Positions 8,619-17,168 of a DNA stretch of 52,062 bases are shown here, piece after piece. The notes below the pieces were generated by a model. The model was not told where the DNA came from. It saw only the letters and a list, made by a program, of their open reading frames with translations, and ran no database searches. Positions within the stretch are counted from its first letter, which is position 1; every line of letters starts with the position of its first letter. The position numbers were made by a program, and so were the translations under genes. Source of the DNA: Chamaesiphon sp. 341R_metabat_111 (GTDB taxonomy: Bacteria > Cyanobacteriota > Cyanobacteriia > Cyanobacteriales > Chamaesiphonaceae). Where the stretch lies: the NCBI GenBank assembly GCA_025351825.1, contig JANXVE010000117.1:1-52062 (forward strand). Direction: 5' to 3'.

Positions 8619-9407
8619 CTAGATTGGTTTAATTTGGACATCCAAATCCTTGCTGACAGTAATGATAGTTTGCATCGGGCAAACCTGCCAATCACCTGCA
8701 AAGATTGGCTCAGATGCCAGAATTACGGAATCTGGATAATCAACACTATTTTTAATCCAATATAGCGTCGGCACCGTCGTACGATGGGCAAAACGTGAAG
8801 CAATTAATTGTTCACCATCACCGATCACAATATTTGCTGAGATCGTTGTACACTCGCGATCTACCAGATCGCGTAAGATATGCAAAGTCTTTTGCAGAGC
8901 GGTTGCTAAGGGTAGATCGGGATAAGTATGTAGTTCGTTAGAAAACAGCGCAAAAATATGCTCAGAATCAGTGGTACCATCGATCGATTGATAGATGTGA
9001 TGATGCAATTTGTCCCTAATTTGCTTGTATAAACCACTCCGAAATTTATCAATAAACCCATTGTGAATGAACAATAGCTTACCATCCCGAAATGGTTGAC
9101 AATTAGTCAAACTAATACATTGTCCAGGGGTTGCACTGCGGACATAGCTCAACATACAGCCAGTTTCTACATATCGGCTCAGATAAGGTAGATTGATATC
9201 CGTCCAAATTGGTTGAGTGTGCTTGTAAATAAACGGATCCGTCTGTTGGTGCGGATGATACCAACCAATCCCAAAACCATCAGCATTGATAATCCCTGCG
9301 GTCATTTCACGGGGCTGATAGCTCTGAACGACTAATGAATGCTCTGGTTGAGCAATTAATCGATCGAGTGATTGGGGAATCCCCTGATAAGCGAGTAAAC
9401 GGCACAT
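8619..9407 (-). CDS. Class II glutamine amidotransferase, EgtC-like
   Basis: An N-terminal-nucleophile amidohydrolase of about 262 residues. The ATG complementary to 9407 puts cysteine at position 2 (MCRLLAYQG), as required for the exposed catalytic Cys; an in-frame TTG two codons upstream is rejected for that reason. Other Ntn signatures are NADGFGIGWY, SYVRSATPG and the HNG in LLFIHNGFID, followed by TTDSEHIFALF. EgtC removes glutamate in ergothioneine synthesis, but the rest of that pathway is not nearby, so the substrate is open. It follows the SRPBCC gene by 27 bp, apparently as the last gene of the crtQ operon. Confidence 0.87.
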   Translation of the reverse strand: MCRLLAYQGIPQSLDRLIAQPEHSLVVQSYQPREMTAGIINADGFGIGWYHPHQQTDPFIYKHTQPIWTDINLPYLSRYVETGCMLSYVRSATPGQCISLTNCQPFRDGKLLFIHNGFIDKFRSGLYKQIRDKLHHHIYQSIDGTTDSEHIFALFSNELHTYPDLPLATALQKTLHILRDLVDRECTTISANIVIGDGEQLIASRFAHRTTVPTLYWIKNSVDYPDSVILASEPIFAGDWQVCPMQTIITVSKDLDVQIKPI

Positions 9408-9434
9408 TTGCAACTAACGAGCGGTAATTAGTGA

Positions 9435-9902
9435 CTATAGCACCTCAGGGGCATTCCTACTCGCGCTGACTTCATTCATTGCATATACCCTAAACGTTTC
9501 CATATCCGTCTGAAGCGTTGACTCTACCGCATTTCGCACAAAGTCATTATTCATCAACACTGCCAAAAATCCTGGCACCGCATAAGCCACCGTCAGTTTA
9601 ACGATGCTACTTTCTTTGCGATCGTAAAATCTAATTGCCCCCTTATTGGGCAATCCATCCACCGACTCCCACTGAATCAGTTGATTGGGTACCTCTTGCA
9701 AGCTCCGCGCCAACCAAGTAAACTCAAACGGTTGCACTGCTAGCTTCCACCGCGATAGTTCGGGGATGTCTTCGAGAATCTCAACTGACTCGATCCACTT
9801 AAAATAACGCGGCATCAGTTCTAGATTTTGCCATAAACTCCACACGAGATCGATCGGAGCAGCAACTTCAATTTGAACACTATGTTCTAACCATTCGGAC
9901 AT
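9435..9902 (-). CDS. SRPBCC-family (cyclase/dehydrase-like) protein
   Basis: A 155-residue START/SRPBCC-fold protein: HSVQIEVAAPIDLVWSLWQNLELMPRYFKWIESVE is the typical first strand and helices of a coenzyme-Q-binding or polyketide-cyclase-like lipid-binding cavity, and the long C-terminal helix (residues about 112-145) closes it. It lies 106 bp downstream of crtQ on the same strand. My recollection is that an SRPBCC gene next to zeta-carotene desaturase is a recurrent cyanobacterial arrangement, which suggests a carotenoid or isoprenoid binding role, not shown here. Confidence 0.82.
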   Translation of the reverse strand: MSEWLEHSVQIEVAAPIDLVWSLWQNLELMPRYFKWIESVEILEDIPELSRWKLAVQPFEFTWLARSLQEVPNQLIQWESVDGLPNKGAIRFYDRKESSIVKLTVAYAVPGFLAVLMNNDFVRNAVESTLQTDMETFRVYAMNEVSASRNAPEVL

Positions 9903-9907
9903 AAGAG

Positions 9908-10006
9908 TAGGCTTTAGGGATTGGGCTTTAGGGATTGGGCTTTAGGCTTTAGGGATTGGAGACTCAGAACGAACCTAAAGCCTAACGGCTAAAGCCTAAA
10001 GCCTAA
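9908..10006. repeat. TAAAGCC short tandem repeats in inverted orientation
   Basis: Four GGCTTTAGG-type units (9911-9957) are followed by their complements, CTAAAGCCTAA-type units (9974-10004), between crtQ and the SRPBCC gene. The two halves can form a long stem, so this may attenuate transcription within the operon. The same unit occurs at 4003-4026. Confidence 0.75.
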
Positions 10007-10008
10007 AA

Positions 10009-11478
10009 TCAGACACTTGCTAACTGTGCGGCTGGATTTAACTTGTCACTACTAGCCAGAATTGCTTCAGCGGCTTGCTTGCCAGAAATTACAGCTCCCT
10101 CCATACTATCAATATAATCTTGCGCGGTGTAACTTCCAGCTAGGAAAAAATTATTAACTGGTGTCGCTTGAGTGGGGCGGAATGGATCCATTCCAGGTTT
10201 TTCCCGATATAGTGACTGGGCAAGCTTGACCACACTCGACCAGGTAACATTGAGTTCACGGGCAGAGGGGAATAGATTCTGCACTTGCTCGATCACATGG
10301 GCGACGATATCTTCATTCTTCATCGGGATAAACTTTTCGCCAGGAGTCAGCACCACTTGGAGTAAGGAACCTTCCCCTTCTTTGTAGAAATTAGCGGGGC
10401 TAGTCAGCGCGAGATCGGCAAAACAGGAGAAGTCAGCATCCGCACTATACAGCAAGTTGTCCATCCCAGCAGCATGATCTAGTTGGCTCCGCTCGGCACT
10501 ATCTTTCATTTCAGTTACCCAGCCATCAAACCGAAGCTGGACAGTCGCAACCGGAACAGCTTCAAGCTTGAAGATATTATCAAAGAAAGTTGATGCGCGC
10601 CAATCAGCGGGGACAATTCGCTGAATTCCTGGGACATCGCAGGCGCAGACATAGGCATCAGCCGTAATTGTTTCGACGGTATCACCGCTGGCAATATCAA
10701 ATCCAGTGATGTGAATATTATCGCCTTCGCCTGTGTACTTAATTTCGCGAAGTTGTCGGCGGGTGTGAATCTTGGCTCCTTTTGATTCTAGGTATTCAAC
10801 GATCGGTTTATGTAGATAGTCAGCAGGTGAACCGATCAACATATTGAGCTTGGATGCTTCGGTTTTTGACGCGAACATCATAAAGATAGTCAGCATACAG
10901 CGGGCTGAGATATTCTCTGTATCAATAAATCCCAGTGCTAATGCGATCGGATCCCACATTCGCCGCAAGCTATGATTGTTACCGCCGTGCGATCGAAACC
11001 AATCGGCAAAACTAACTCGATCGAGATCTCGAATCATCTTCATCGCTGTCTCGTAGCTGACTAAGCCAGGGACAATTGGGCTAGTCCCCAAGGCTAGGGC
11101 ATTGCGGAGCTTATCGACGATCGTTAGTTGCTGCGTTGTAAAAAATGCCTTCAAGCCGTGAAAAGGCGCACCCAGAAAAAATCTAAAATCTAACTTGCCG
11201 ATATCACCGCCAGCATTGACAAAATTATGAACGTGCTCCTTGGGTAAAAAGATATCAACGGCACCAATACGCTGCATTAGGGCAAAGAGATTGGCGTAGT
11301 TATTGAAAAAGACGTGCAATCCCATCTCGATGTGATTGCCGTCTGGATCCACCCAGCTACCCACCTTACCGCCAACAAAGGGGCGCGATTCAAAGATCTC
11401 TACCTCATGCCCAGCATCGACTAATTCGATCGCTGTAGTCATGCCTGCCAATCCCGCGCCAACAATTGCAACCCGCAT
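10009..11478 (-). CDS. crtQ: Zeta-carotene desaturase, plant type
   Basis: CrtQ (Zds) introduces two double bases into zeta-carotene to give prolycopene in the four-step cyanobacterial/plant carotenoid route, using FAD and plastoquinone at the membrane. The N-terminus [19 protein letters not shown] is the dinucleotide-binding fold; [11 protein letters not shown] and EMGLHVFF follow, and the C-terminal [29 protein letters not shown] is the conserved FAD-contact motif. Translation from 11478 gives 489 residues, normal for the family; the frame stays open 41 codons upstream, but that extension is unlike any Zds N-terminus. Distinguished from phytoene desaturase by [17 protein letters not shown]. 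Confidence 0.95.
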   Translation of the reverse strand: MRVAIVGAGLAGMTTAIELVDAGHEVEIFESRPFVGGKVGSWVDPDGNHIEMGLHVFFNNYANLFALMQRIGAVDIFLPKEHVHNFVNAGGDIGKLDFRFFLGAPFHGLKAFFTTQQLTIVDKLRNALALGTSPIVPGLVSYETAMKMIRDLDRVSFADWFRSHGGNNHSLRRMWDPIALALGFIDTENISARCMLTIFMMFASKTEASKLNMLIGSPADYLHKPIVEYLESKGAKIHTRRQLREIKYTGEGDNIHITGFDIASGDTVETITADAYVCACDVPGIQRIVPADWRASTFFDNIFKLEAVPVATVQLRFDGWVTEMKDSAERSQLDHAAGMDNLLYSADADFSCFADLALTSPANFYKEGEGSLLQVVLTPGEKFIPMKNEDIVAHVIEQVQNLFPSARELNVTWSSVVKLAQSLYREKPGMDPFRPTQATPVNNFFLAGSYTAQDYIDSMEGAVISGKQAAEAILASSDKLNPAAQLASV

Positions 11479-11579
11479 ATCTCTATCGTTATTTTTAGGT
11501 ACCTCTACAGATTTTAAGATTTTTTGAGAGTTTGTGCATCGTTTCCACCGTAAGTTGCTAATTTCAGTTTTGAGGGTGA

Positions 11580-11690
11580 GAGCGTGGGAATGTGGGAGCA
11601 TGGGAGCGTCGGAGCATGGGAGAAAGAATTAGAACCCCCGTGCCCCCGTGCCCCCGTGCCCCCGTGTCCTTCCCTATCCCCCACCCTCTC
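11580..11690. repeat. Short tandem repeats GTGGGAGCAT / CCCCCGTG
   Basis: Upstream of crtQ, four units of a GTGGGAGC-like octamer (11580-11622) are followed by five tandem CCCCCGTG copies (about 11635-11670). These belong to the same family as the arrays at 28557-28620 and 35098-35160. Confidence 0.8.
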
Positions 11691-11779
11691 GGCTCACCCT
11701 AAATATCCTTTCCCCCAGGGGGTTGCTATTTATCAGTAAGTGGTGTTATATTAAACAGGTTGGCAAAATCAACACATGA

Positions 11780-11856
<77 letters not shown>

Positions 11857-11863
11857 ATTTAAG

Positions 11864-11893
11864 AAAGCCATACCTTTTGGGTATGGCTTTTTT
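11864..11893 (+). terminator. Intrinsic terminator after initiator tRNA
   Basis: AAAGCCATACC (11864-11874) pairs with GGTATGGCTTT (11880-11890) and is followed by a T run, a standard Rho-independent terminator eight bases after the tRNA. Confidence 0.9.
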
Positions 11894-11938
11894 GCGTTTG
11901 ATACCTTGTTGTCTTGATGTAACCAGCACTATCAAGTA

Positions 11939-11965
11939 AAAATCCCCTCCTCAGAGGAGATTTTC
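11939..11965 (-). terminator. Hairpin downstream of glgB
   Basis: AAAAT-CCC-CTCCT pairs with AGGAGATTTT across a TCAG loop with a bulge; on the minus strand the A run becomes a T run just past glgB. An imperfect but plausible terminator. Confidence 0.5.
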
Positions 11966-11974
11966 ATCACGAAG

Positions 11975-14287
11975 TTATGTAGCTTCGATCGATCCCTGGC
12001 TATCTCGCCACTCATAGGCTGCGGCAGTGCGTTCTCGATCGATCTTGAAGATCGATACACCCAGGGGTGGGATGCAGATATCTAAGGAGAATTTACGATT
12101 GTGGATCGACCATTCGTCAGCCCATTTGCCGCCGAGGTTGCCCATATTGCTACCGCCGTATTTGCGCGCATCACTGTTGAATATCTCGGTGTAGAAGCCG
12201 TGTTCTGGTACGCCGATCCGGTAGTGAGCATGAGGTTGAGGTGTAAAATTACAAACGATGATTAGGGCATCATCACTATTTTTATCACGGCGGATGAATG
12301 AGATGACACTGTGGCGGGTATCGGTACAGTCAATCCACTCAAAGCCAGATTCCTCAAAGTCCTGGGTATAGAGAGCGGGTTCGTGGCGGTAGATATAGTT
12401 GAGATCGGTCAAGAATTGACTCATCTGCTGGTGGGGAGGATGTTGCAGCAATTGCCACTCTAGATCCGACCAGACATTCCACTCGCTCCATTGGGCAAAT
12501 TCCATTCCCATAAATAGGGTTTTCTTGCCTGGATGGCTAAACATGTAGGCATAGAGACAGCGCATATTCGCGAGTTTTTGCCATTCATCTCCAGGCATTT
12601 TGCCGATGATATTGCTCTTGCCGTGAACGACTTCATCGTGGGAGAGGGCGAGCATGAAGTTCTCACTGTGGTTGTACCACATGCTGAAGGTGAGATTATT
12701 TTGGTGGAACTGGCGGAACCAGGGATCCATCTCAAAATAATCGAGCATGTCGTGCATCCAACCCATGTTCCATTTGAGGTTGAAACCCAAACCGCCTAAG
12801 TAAGTCGGCGCGGACACCATCGGCCAAGAAGTAGATTCTTCGGCGATCGAGAGTGCGCCTGGAAAGTAGCTAAAGATGAGATGATTGGTTTGGCGGAGGA
12901 AGTCGGCAGCTTCGATATTTTCCCGCCCACCGTACTCGTTTTTATCCCATTCGCCTTCCTCGCGACAGTAGTCGAGATAGAGCATCGAGCTGACGGCATC
13001 GACCCGAATCCCATCGATGTGGTACTTGTCGAACCAGAATAGGGCATTGGCATAGAGGAAGTTTCTGACTTCGTTTCGCCCATAGTTGAAGATCAGTGTA
13101 CCCCACTCCTTGTGTTCGCCCTTGCGCGGATTGGAGTGTTCGTAGAGGTGTGTACCGTCGAAGAACGGTAAACCATGCCCATCTTTGGGAAAATGTCCGG
13201 GTACCCAATCGACGATGACACCGATATCTGCTTGGTGACATCGATCGACAAAATACATGAAATCTTCAGGTGAGCCGTGTCGCGATGTCGGGGCGTAATA
13301 ACCCGTTACCTGATAGCCCCAAGAGCCATCGAAAGGATGTTCAGAGATGGGTAATAGCTCAATGTGTGTAAATCCGAGATTCTGCACGTAGGGAATCAAT
13401 TTATCGGCTAATTCGCGATAGGTCAGAAACCGTGCGCCTGGGTTGTAATCCGAAACAGTCACAACTGCCGAATTAGTGCCATCGGGTAATATTGCTGGTT
13501 CGCTGGCGGCTGCATGAAGCCAAGAGCCAAGATGGCATTCATAGACTGAGATTGGCTGACGGAGGGTATCAGCATGACGACGACGATCGATCCAGTCTTC
13601 ATCTTGCCACTGATGCCGGGTCAGATCGGCAACAATTGACGCTGTTTTAGGACGGGCTTCTTGATGAAAGCCATAAGGGTCAGTCTTTTCGTATGGATGA
13701 CCATCCTGATTTTTGATTTCGTACTTATAGGACGCACCGACTTTGAGTTCGGGGATAAATAATTCCCAGATCCCATTCTCGCGTTTGGCCATCTGATGCT
13801 TTCGTCCATCCCAGTGGTTGAAATCACCAATTACTGAAACATTCCTGGCATTTGGTGCCCAAACTGCAAAATATACACCCTTAATATCTTCGATTTCGAG
13901 TGGATGTGCGCCGAGCTTTTCATAAATTCGGTGATGATTACCTTCGGCAAATAAATGAATATCAAAGCTGCTCAATAACGGCGACGTAAAGGCATAGGGA
14001 TCGTAGATCACCCGCTCATGTCCACCTTCGACAATCTTGAGCTGATAATTGTCTAATTCTGCGATGTCGATCGTGCAGCTAAAGAAGTGAGGATGATGTA
14101 CCGACTGCATCTTGTACTCTTGACGGGCAGATGGAATCATCACCGAGACCGACTCGGCATTGGGCAGATAACTACGCACGACCCAAACAGTTTTGCCATT
14201 CTCCTCAACCTGATGAGGCCCCAAAATTTCAAAGGGATTATGATGTTGATTTCCGACAATCCGGTCGATCTGTTCTAAGGCAATCAT
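11975..14287 (-). CDS. glgB: 1,4-alpha-glucan branching enzyme
   Basis: GlgB makes the alpha-1,6 branches of glycogen. The 770-residue protein has the full architecture: an N1 domain (about 10-105), a CBM48 domain (about 125-215, [26 protein letters not shown]), the GH13 barrel and an all-beta C-terminal domain. Catalytic motifs are intact: [12 protein letters not shown] (Asp near residue 429, nucleophile), [10 protein letters not shown] (Glu near 482, acid/base) and LSHDEVVHG (Asp near 551). The [17 protein letters not shown] stretch is typical of branching enzymes. It is a stand-alone gene; no other glg gene is in the window. Confidence 0.97.
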   Translation of the reverse strand: MIALEQIDRIVGNQHHNPFEILGPHQVEENGKTVWVVRSYLPNAESVSVMIPSARQEYKMQSVHHPHFFSCTIDIAELDNYQLKIVEGGHERVIYDPYAFTSPLLSSFDIHLFAEGNHHRIYEKLGAHPLEIEDIKGVYFAVWAPNARNVSVIGDFNHWDGRKHQMAKRENGIWELFIPELKVGASYKYEIKNQDGHPYEKTDPYGFHQEARPKTASIVADLTRHQWQDEDWIDRRRHADTLRQPISVYECHLGSWLHAAASEPAILPDGTNSAVVTVSDYNPGARFLTYRELADKLIPYVQNLGFTHIELLPISEHPFDGSWGYQVTGYYAPTSRHGSPEDFMYFVDRCHQADIGVIVDWVPGHFPKDGHGLPFFDGTHLYEHSNPRKGEHKEWGTLIFNYGRNEVRNFLYANALFWFDKYHIDGIRVDAVSSMLYLDYCREEGEWDKNEYGGRENIEAADFLRQTNHLIFSYFPGALSIAEESTSWPMVSAPTYLGGLGFNLKWNMGWMHDMLDYFEMDPWFRQFHQNNLTFSMWYNHSENFMLALSHDEVVHGKSNIIGKMPGDEWQKLANMRCLYAYMFSHPGKKTLFMGMEFAQWSEWNVWSDLEWQLLQHPPHQQMSQFLTDLNYIYRHEPALYTQDFEESGFEWIDCTDTRHSVISFIRRDKNSDDALIIVCNFTPQPHAHYRIGVPEHGFYTEIFNSDARKYGGSNMGNLGGKWADEWSIHNRKFSLDICIPPLGVSIFKIDRERTAAAYEWRDSQGSIEAT

Positions 14288-14613
14288 GAATTATTAACCT
14301 GCGTTGACGCAAAGAAACTTATTAAATTATTGATAATTAATCGAACTGACGATTGCTACCAAGAGATCGGCTTCGATCCTGTTATCTTATGGATTTAAGT
14401 TCTAATATTTTGTATGCTCACGGACAAACCCACCAATAAGCTGACATCATTGTATCCCAATATCTCCGTCCATTATTTTTAAATTAGTGGGTGAATGCGT
14501 AGGTATTGTTACTGCCCAGCCATTGAGAACTCTGCACGAGTGCTCGATCGTTCAGCCTGTGGCGGAGACTTTTGGGTATCTTTAGCTAATTACTAATTTA
14601 CCTCAGATGGTAT
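14288..14613. other. Intergenic region upstream of glgB, nothing recognised
   Basis: A 326-bp AT-rich stretch between two minus-strand genes. It must contain the glgB promoter, but no RNA gene, repeat or strong hairpin is seen. Confidence 0.5.
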
Positions 14614-15207
14614 TCAAGGATTAATCGATCGAACTCCCCACTCTCCATCTACCAGTTCATACAAATAGCAGCTCTGTGGTTCACCACGCAGCTCTAAATG
14701 AGTAACAGAGACAACATCTAGCAGTAATAAACAGAAATTTTCTGACGGCTGGTGTTCATCTGGCTGGGGCGGATTAAATGCCTGTGGATCTTCGCTGCGA
14801 TCGGCCCCAGGCGTGCCCCAATCAAACTGAATGCGCCCAGAGTCGGACATTCCCTGCCATGCCTCTTGACGCGCCTTGGAGTAGCTAGTATTGCTAGATG
14901 CTGCGGTAACTAACTCTAGGGTGCCACTGAGTCGAAACTGTTCCCGCGTTTTGGGAAAATACCAGCAAGCCTCCGCCCAAGGGGATGTATTTGCCAGGAG
15001 ATTTATCGCTTTAGTCGATCGAATATCGCTGACAAACTTAGCCTGACTGCCAGGTTCTAGCCAGCCGCGAAATACCAGAGATCGATTGCGTGGACGTAAA
15101 TCTGCATCCACTGTCGCCAACTGAACATAGCGAGCATTTGGTAAGCTGCGATTGCGATGTAGTGCCCGTGCGATTGGCGAACGCCACGGTGGAAGACTAT
15201 CGTTCAA
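14614..15207 (-). CDS. Npun_F5749-type PPOX FMN-dependent flavoprotein
   Basis: A 197-residue pyridoxamine-5'-phosphate-oxidase-like flavoprotein. The FMN-binding split barrel is visible as RYVQLATVDADLRPRNRSLVFRGW (residues about 26-49), KAINLLANTSPWAEACWYFPKTREQFRLSGTLEL (65-100) and the C-terminal NFCLLLLDVVSVTHLEL then LYELVDGEWGVRSINP. The pattern matches the cyanobacterial Npun_F5749 subfamily. That family is not the PdxH enzyme, and its substrate is unknown. It is divergent from nrdJ. Confidence 0.88.
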   Translation of the reverse strand: MNDSLPPWRSPIARALHRNRSLPNARYVQLATVDADLRPRNRSLVFRGWLEPGSQAKFVSDIRSTKAINLLANTSPWAEACWYFPKTREQFRLSGTLELVTAASSNTSYSKARQEAWQGMSDSGRIQFDWGTPGADRSEDPQAFNPPQPDEHQPSENFCLLLLDVVSVTHLELRGEPQSCYLYELVDGEWGVRSINP

Positions 15208-15372
15208 AATAAAGTCTATTAAGTTTACAAACTTATTTTAACTCGGAGTTCCGCCATTAGAGACGGTTAAAACGCTGTGACTAGCGTATATCAACGGTTT
15301 TGACAACGTTGATTTATTCTATGTGGATGCTTTATATTACTAAGTTCGTTCAGCAATTAGCATAGCTCACTC

Positions 15373-16605
15373 ATGGTTAGAGAACTTAGCCGAGTTCATC
15401 AGGGATCTGGATCCAGCGAGGAGATTTCGCCCCAGACACAGCAGCAGTTAGACTTCCCCGCCAGCGCACCTACCGCCAATCCCGTCTTCTTCAGAACATA
15501 CAGTCGCTTCACCGCTACCGGACGGGAAACATGGCAAGATGTTTGTACTCGCACCCTTGCAGGACTAGTTAAACTCGGTAAATTAACCGACGCAGAAGCT
15601 GACGTAATCGATCGAATGCAGCGACAAGTCAAGGCAATGCCTTCAGGACGCTGGCTGTGGGTTGGTGGCAGCCAATGGCTAGAGCAACCGCAAAATTTTT
15701 CGGGTGCGTACAATTGCACGAGTACCAATGTCTGTGACTGGGCGGCGTTTGCCCTGATGATGGATTTGGCAATGATGGGCTGTGGTACGGGCGGGATTCT
15801 CGAACCCGATCTGATTGGTAATTTACCTGCAATTAGGAATAAGTTAACCGTTACAACTATTAGCGAAATTGGTAAAGTTCCGATCGCAATTCGTCAGCAA
15901 TTAAGCACGGTTGAAATCGCTGGCAATCATGCCACTATTCGCGTTGGCGATAGTCGTCAAGGTTGGGTTAATTCCTACAAGATCTTATTAGAATTATCCA
16001 CTGACGAAAGGTTTACTGATGAAGTCCAAGTCAGCATCGATCTCAGCAATGTCCGTCCGGCTGGCGAACCGCTCAAAGGTTTTGGTGGTGTTGCTAATCC
16101 AGTGCGGTTGCTAGAGCTATATGGTCGTTGTGCCAATATCTTAAATAAAGCAATTGGCAGACAATTAAACTCAGTTGAATGTTGTTTATTAATCGATGAA
16201 GCTGCGGTCACGATTGTAGCAGGCAACATACGTCGTAGTGCCGGTATGAGACAATTTAATTCAGATGATACATTGGGGGCGACTGCCAAGGATAATCTGT
16301 GGCAGCAAGACGAAAATGGAAGCTGGAGAATCGACCCAGAACGTGATGCGCTGCGGATGAGTAATCACACTCGTGTGTTCCACAAAAAACCTACTTTAGA
16401 AGAGTGTGTTGCCGCTGTTCAGAAGCAATACTACTCAGGTGAAGGTGCAATTCAATGGGCTGGTGAAGCTGTTGCAAGGTCTAATGCCGATCTGTTAGAT
16501 ACACCAGCAAAGAAAAAGCAGTTCATCGATCTTTATGAACAGTCCCAAGAGCTAGCAAAAGGATATCTGCGAGAGCTGCTAATTGCACAAAAAAGTCATG
16601 GGTAA
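15373..16605 (+). CDS. nrdJ: Adenosylcobalamin-dependent ribonucleotide reductase, N-terminal segment
   Basis: This 410-codon frame encodes the N-terminal part of class II ribonucleoside-triphosphate reductase, which makes deoxyribonucleotides with a cobalamin-derived radical. Visible signatures: FSGAYNCTSTNV (first redox cysteine, near residue 114), DLAMMGCGTGGILEP, NSVECCLLIDEAAVTIVAGNIRRSAGMRQF, and EGAIQWAGEAVARSNADLLDTP. Homologues continue for about 30 more residues to the NPCGE active site. Here the frame instead stops at TAA 16603-16605 after LRELLIAQKSHG, where a hairpin-rich block begins. The rest of the enzyme is encoded from 16782. Either the block is removed or bypassed, or the enzyme is made as two chains. 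Confidence 0.93.
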   Translation: MVRELSRVHQGSGSSEEISPQTQQQLDFPASAPTANPVFFRTYSRFTATGRETWQDVCTRTLAGLVKLGKLTDAEADVIDRMQRQVKAMPSGRWLWVGGSQWLEQPQNFSGAYNCTSTNVCDWAAFALMMDLAMMGCGTGGILEPDLIGNLPAIRNKLTVTTISEIGKVPIAIRQQLSTVEIAGNHATIRVGDSRQGWVNSYKILLELSTDERFTDEVQVSIDLSNVRPAGEPLKGFGGVANPVRLLELYGRCANILNKAIGRQLNSVECCLLIDEAAVTIVAGNIRRSAGMRQFNSDDTLGATAKDNLWQQDENGSWRIDPERDALRMSNHTRVFHKKPTLEECVAAVQKQYYSGEGAIQWAGEAVARSNADLLDTPAKKKQFIDLYEQSQELAKGYLRELLIAQKSHG

Positions 16606-16781
16606 AGGATTAGCGTAAAATACGCTGAATAATTTAGTAACAATCTTGAAAAAATACACAAATACTAATCTTGTTTATGTTAAGCTATTTGGCTAGCAGT
16701 ATGTTTCAGCTAGCCAAATGTTTTTAAATAATTGGCTAGCTACATATGTAGACTAGTCAATTATTTGATATGGCAAGGTAG
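16606..16781 (+). other. Hairpin-rich block interrupting nrdJ
   Basis: A 176-bp AT-rich noncoding insert in the variable linker before the NPCGE site. Three hairpins are visible: AGCGTA-AAA-TACGCT (16612-16626); an 11-bp perfect stem ATTTGGCTAGC (16687-16697) with GCTAGCCAAAT (16709-16719), followed by GTTTTTAAAT like a terminator; and a 14-bp stem AAATAATTGGCTAG (16726-16739) with CTAGTCAATTATTT (16753-16766). The latter two share TTGGCTAGC. Stops occur in all frames. It does not show a group I or group II intron core. The stretch ends TAG immediately followed by ATG at 16782 with AAGG just upstream, so internal initiation is possible. Confidence 0.75.
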
Positions 16782-16883
16782 ATGACATTTACTATAAGTA
16801 ATGAAACTAAAAATATTACTAACCAAGGCATCGAACTCGAACTAGAGCATCGAATGTCTAGGTTTGGACTAAATCCGTGTGGT
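16782..16883 (+). CDS. nrdJ: nrdJ mini-exon up to the active-site Cys-Gly
   Basis: This 34-codon segment restores the reductase sequence: after a low-identity lead (from ATG 16782) it reads GIELELEHRMSRFGLNPCG, the strongly conserved run before the catalytic centre. The Cys of NPCG corresponds to the thiyl-radical cysteine (Cys408 in the Lactobacillus leichmannii enzyme). The frame matches segment 17169-19211 once the 285-nt intron is removed. Without splicing, translation would end two codons later (AGA TAA). Its own start is either ATG 16782 or a join to the upstream segment; the two upstream frames differ, so the missing block would have to be 2 modulo 3 in length. Confidence 0.85.
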
Positions 16884-17168
16884 AGATAACTTTGCCTCAC
16901 GTTAAAAACTCCGTAAAATCGGTGAAAGCTGGGAAATGGTTATTATCACTTAGTTGTTAATAATCTGCCAATACCGAGGTAACTAGAGAAACTAACAAGT
17001 CTCTAACACCGTAGAGCGTAGAGGGTGAAACTGATGTAAATCAGAATATAAACCTCCAAGAGTGCGGAGCACTTAACAACTTAAATTAAGTGAAAATGTA
17101 CGCCGAACTACAGATAATTTAGAATCTGTAGAACCAGAGGATAAAAAGCCTTTGGGATAACAAAATTG
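16884..17168 (+). other. Group I self-splicing intron in nrdJ (IA-like)
   Basis: A 285-nt intron without a reading frame. The exon ends in T (16883) and the intron in G (17168), as group I chemistry requires. Pairings visible by eye: P1, exon CGTGTGGT (16876-16883) with guide GCCTCACG (16894-16901), one mismatch and a terminal U-G; P3 CTCCG (16909-16913)/CGGAG (17065-17069); P4 TCGGT (16919-16923)/ACCGA (16973-16977); P6a TAGAGA (16984-16989)/TCTCTA (17000-17005); P7 GCGTA (17016-17020)/TACGC (17099-17103); P7.1/P7.2 GAGG...CCTC and CTGAT/ATCAG (about 17021-17055); P8 CACTTAA (17070-17076)/TTAAGTG (17086-17092); P9 CTACAGAT (17108-17115)/ATCTGTAG (17124-17131). Extra P7.1/7.2 stems point to subgroup IA. 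Excision joins NPCG to EILGTNFHC in frame. Confidence 0.93.

Noticed and set aside
8583-8765. A 60-codon plus-strand frame after the L,D-transpeptidase gene
   Set aside because: It overlaps the 3' part of the well-supported amidotransferase gene on the other strand and has no family resemblance.
11479-11601. N-terminal extension of CrtQ
   Set aside because: The extra 41 residues are not like any desaturase N-terminus, and the dinucleotide-binding motif begins right after the internal Met.
9900-11700. CRISPR array in the TAAAGCC and GTGGGAGC repeats
   Set aside because: Units are 7-8 bp in direct tandem without unique spacers of constant length, so they are short tandem repeats. No cas gene is present; the RecB-like nuclease alone is not evidence.
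16606-16781. A second group I or group II intron in nrdJ
   Set aside because: No guide sequence pairs with a plausible 5' exon, no P3-P8 core and no domain V-like hairpin is seen; kept as an unexplained block instead.
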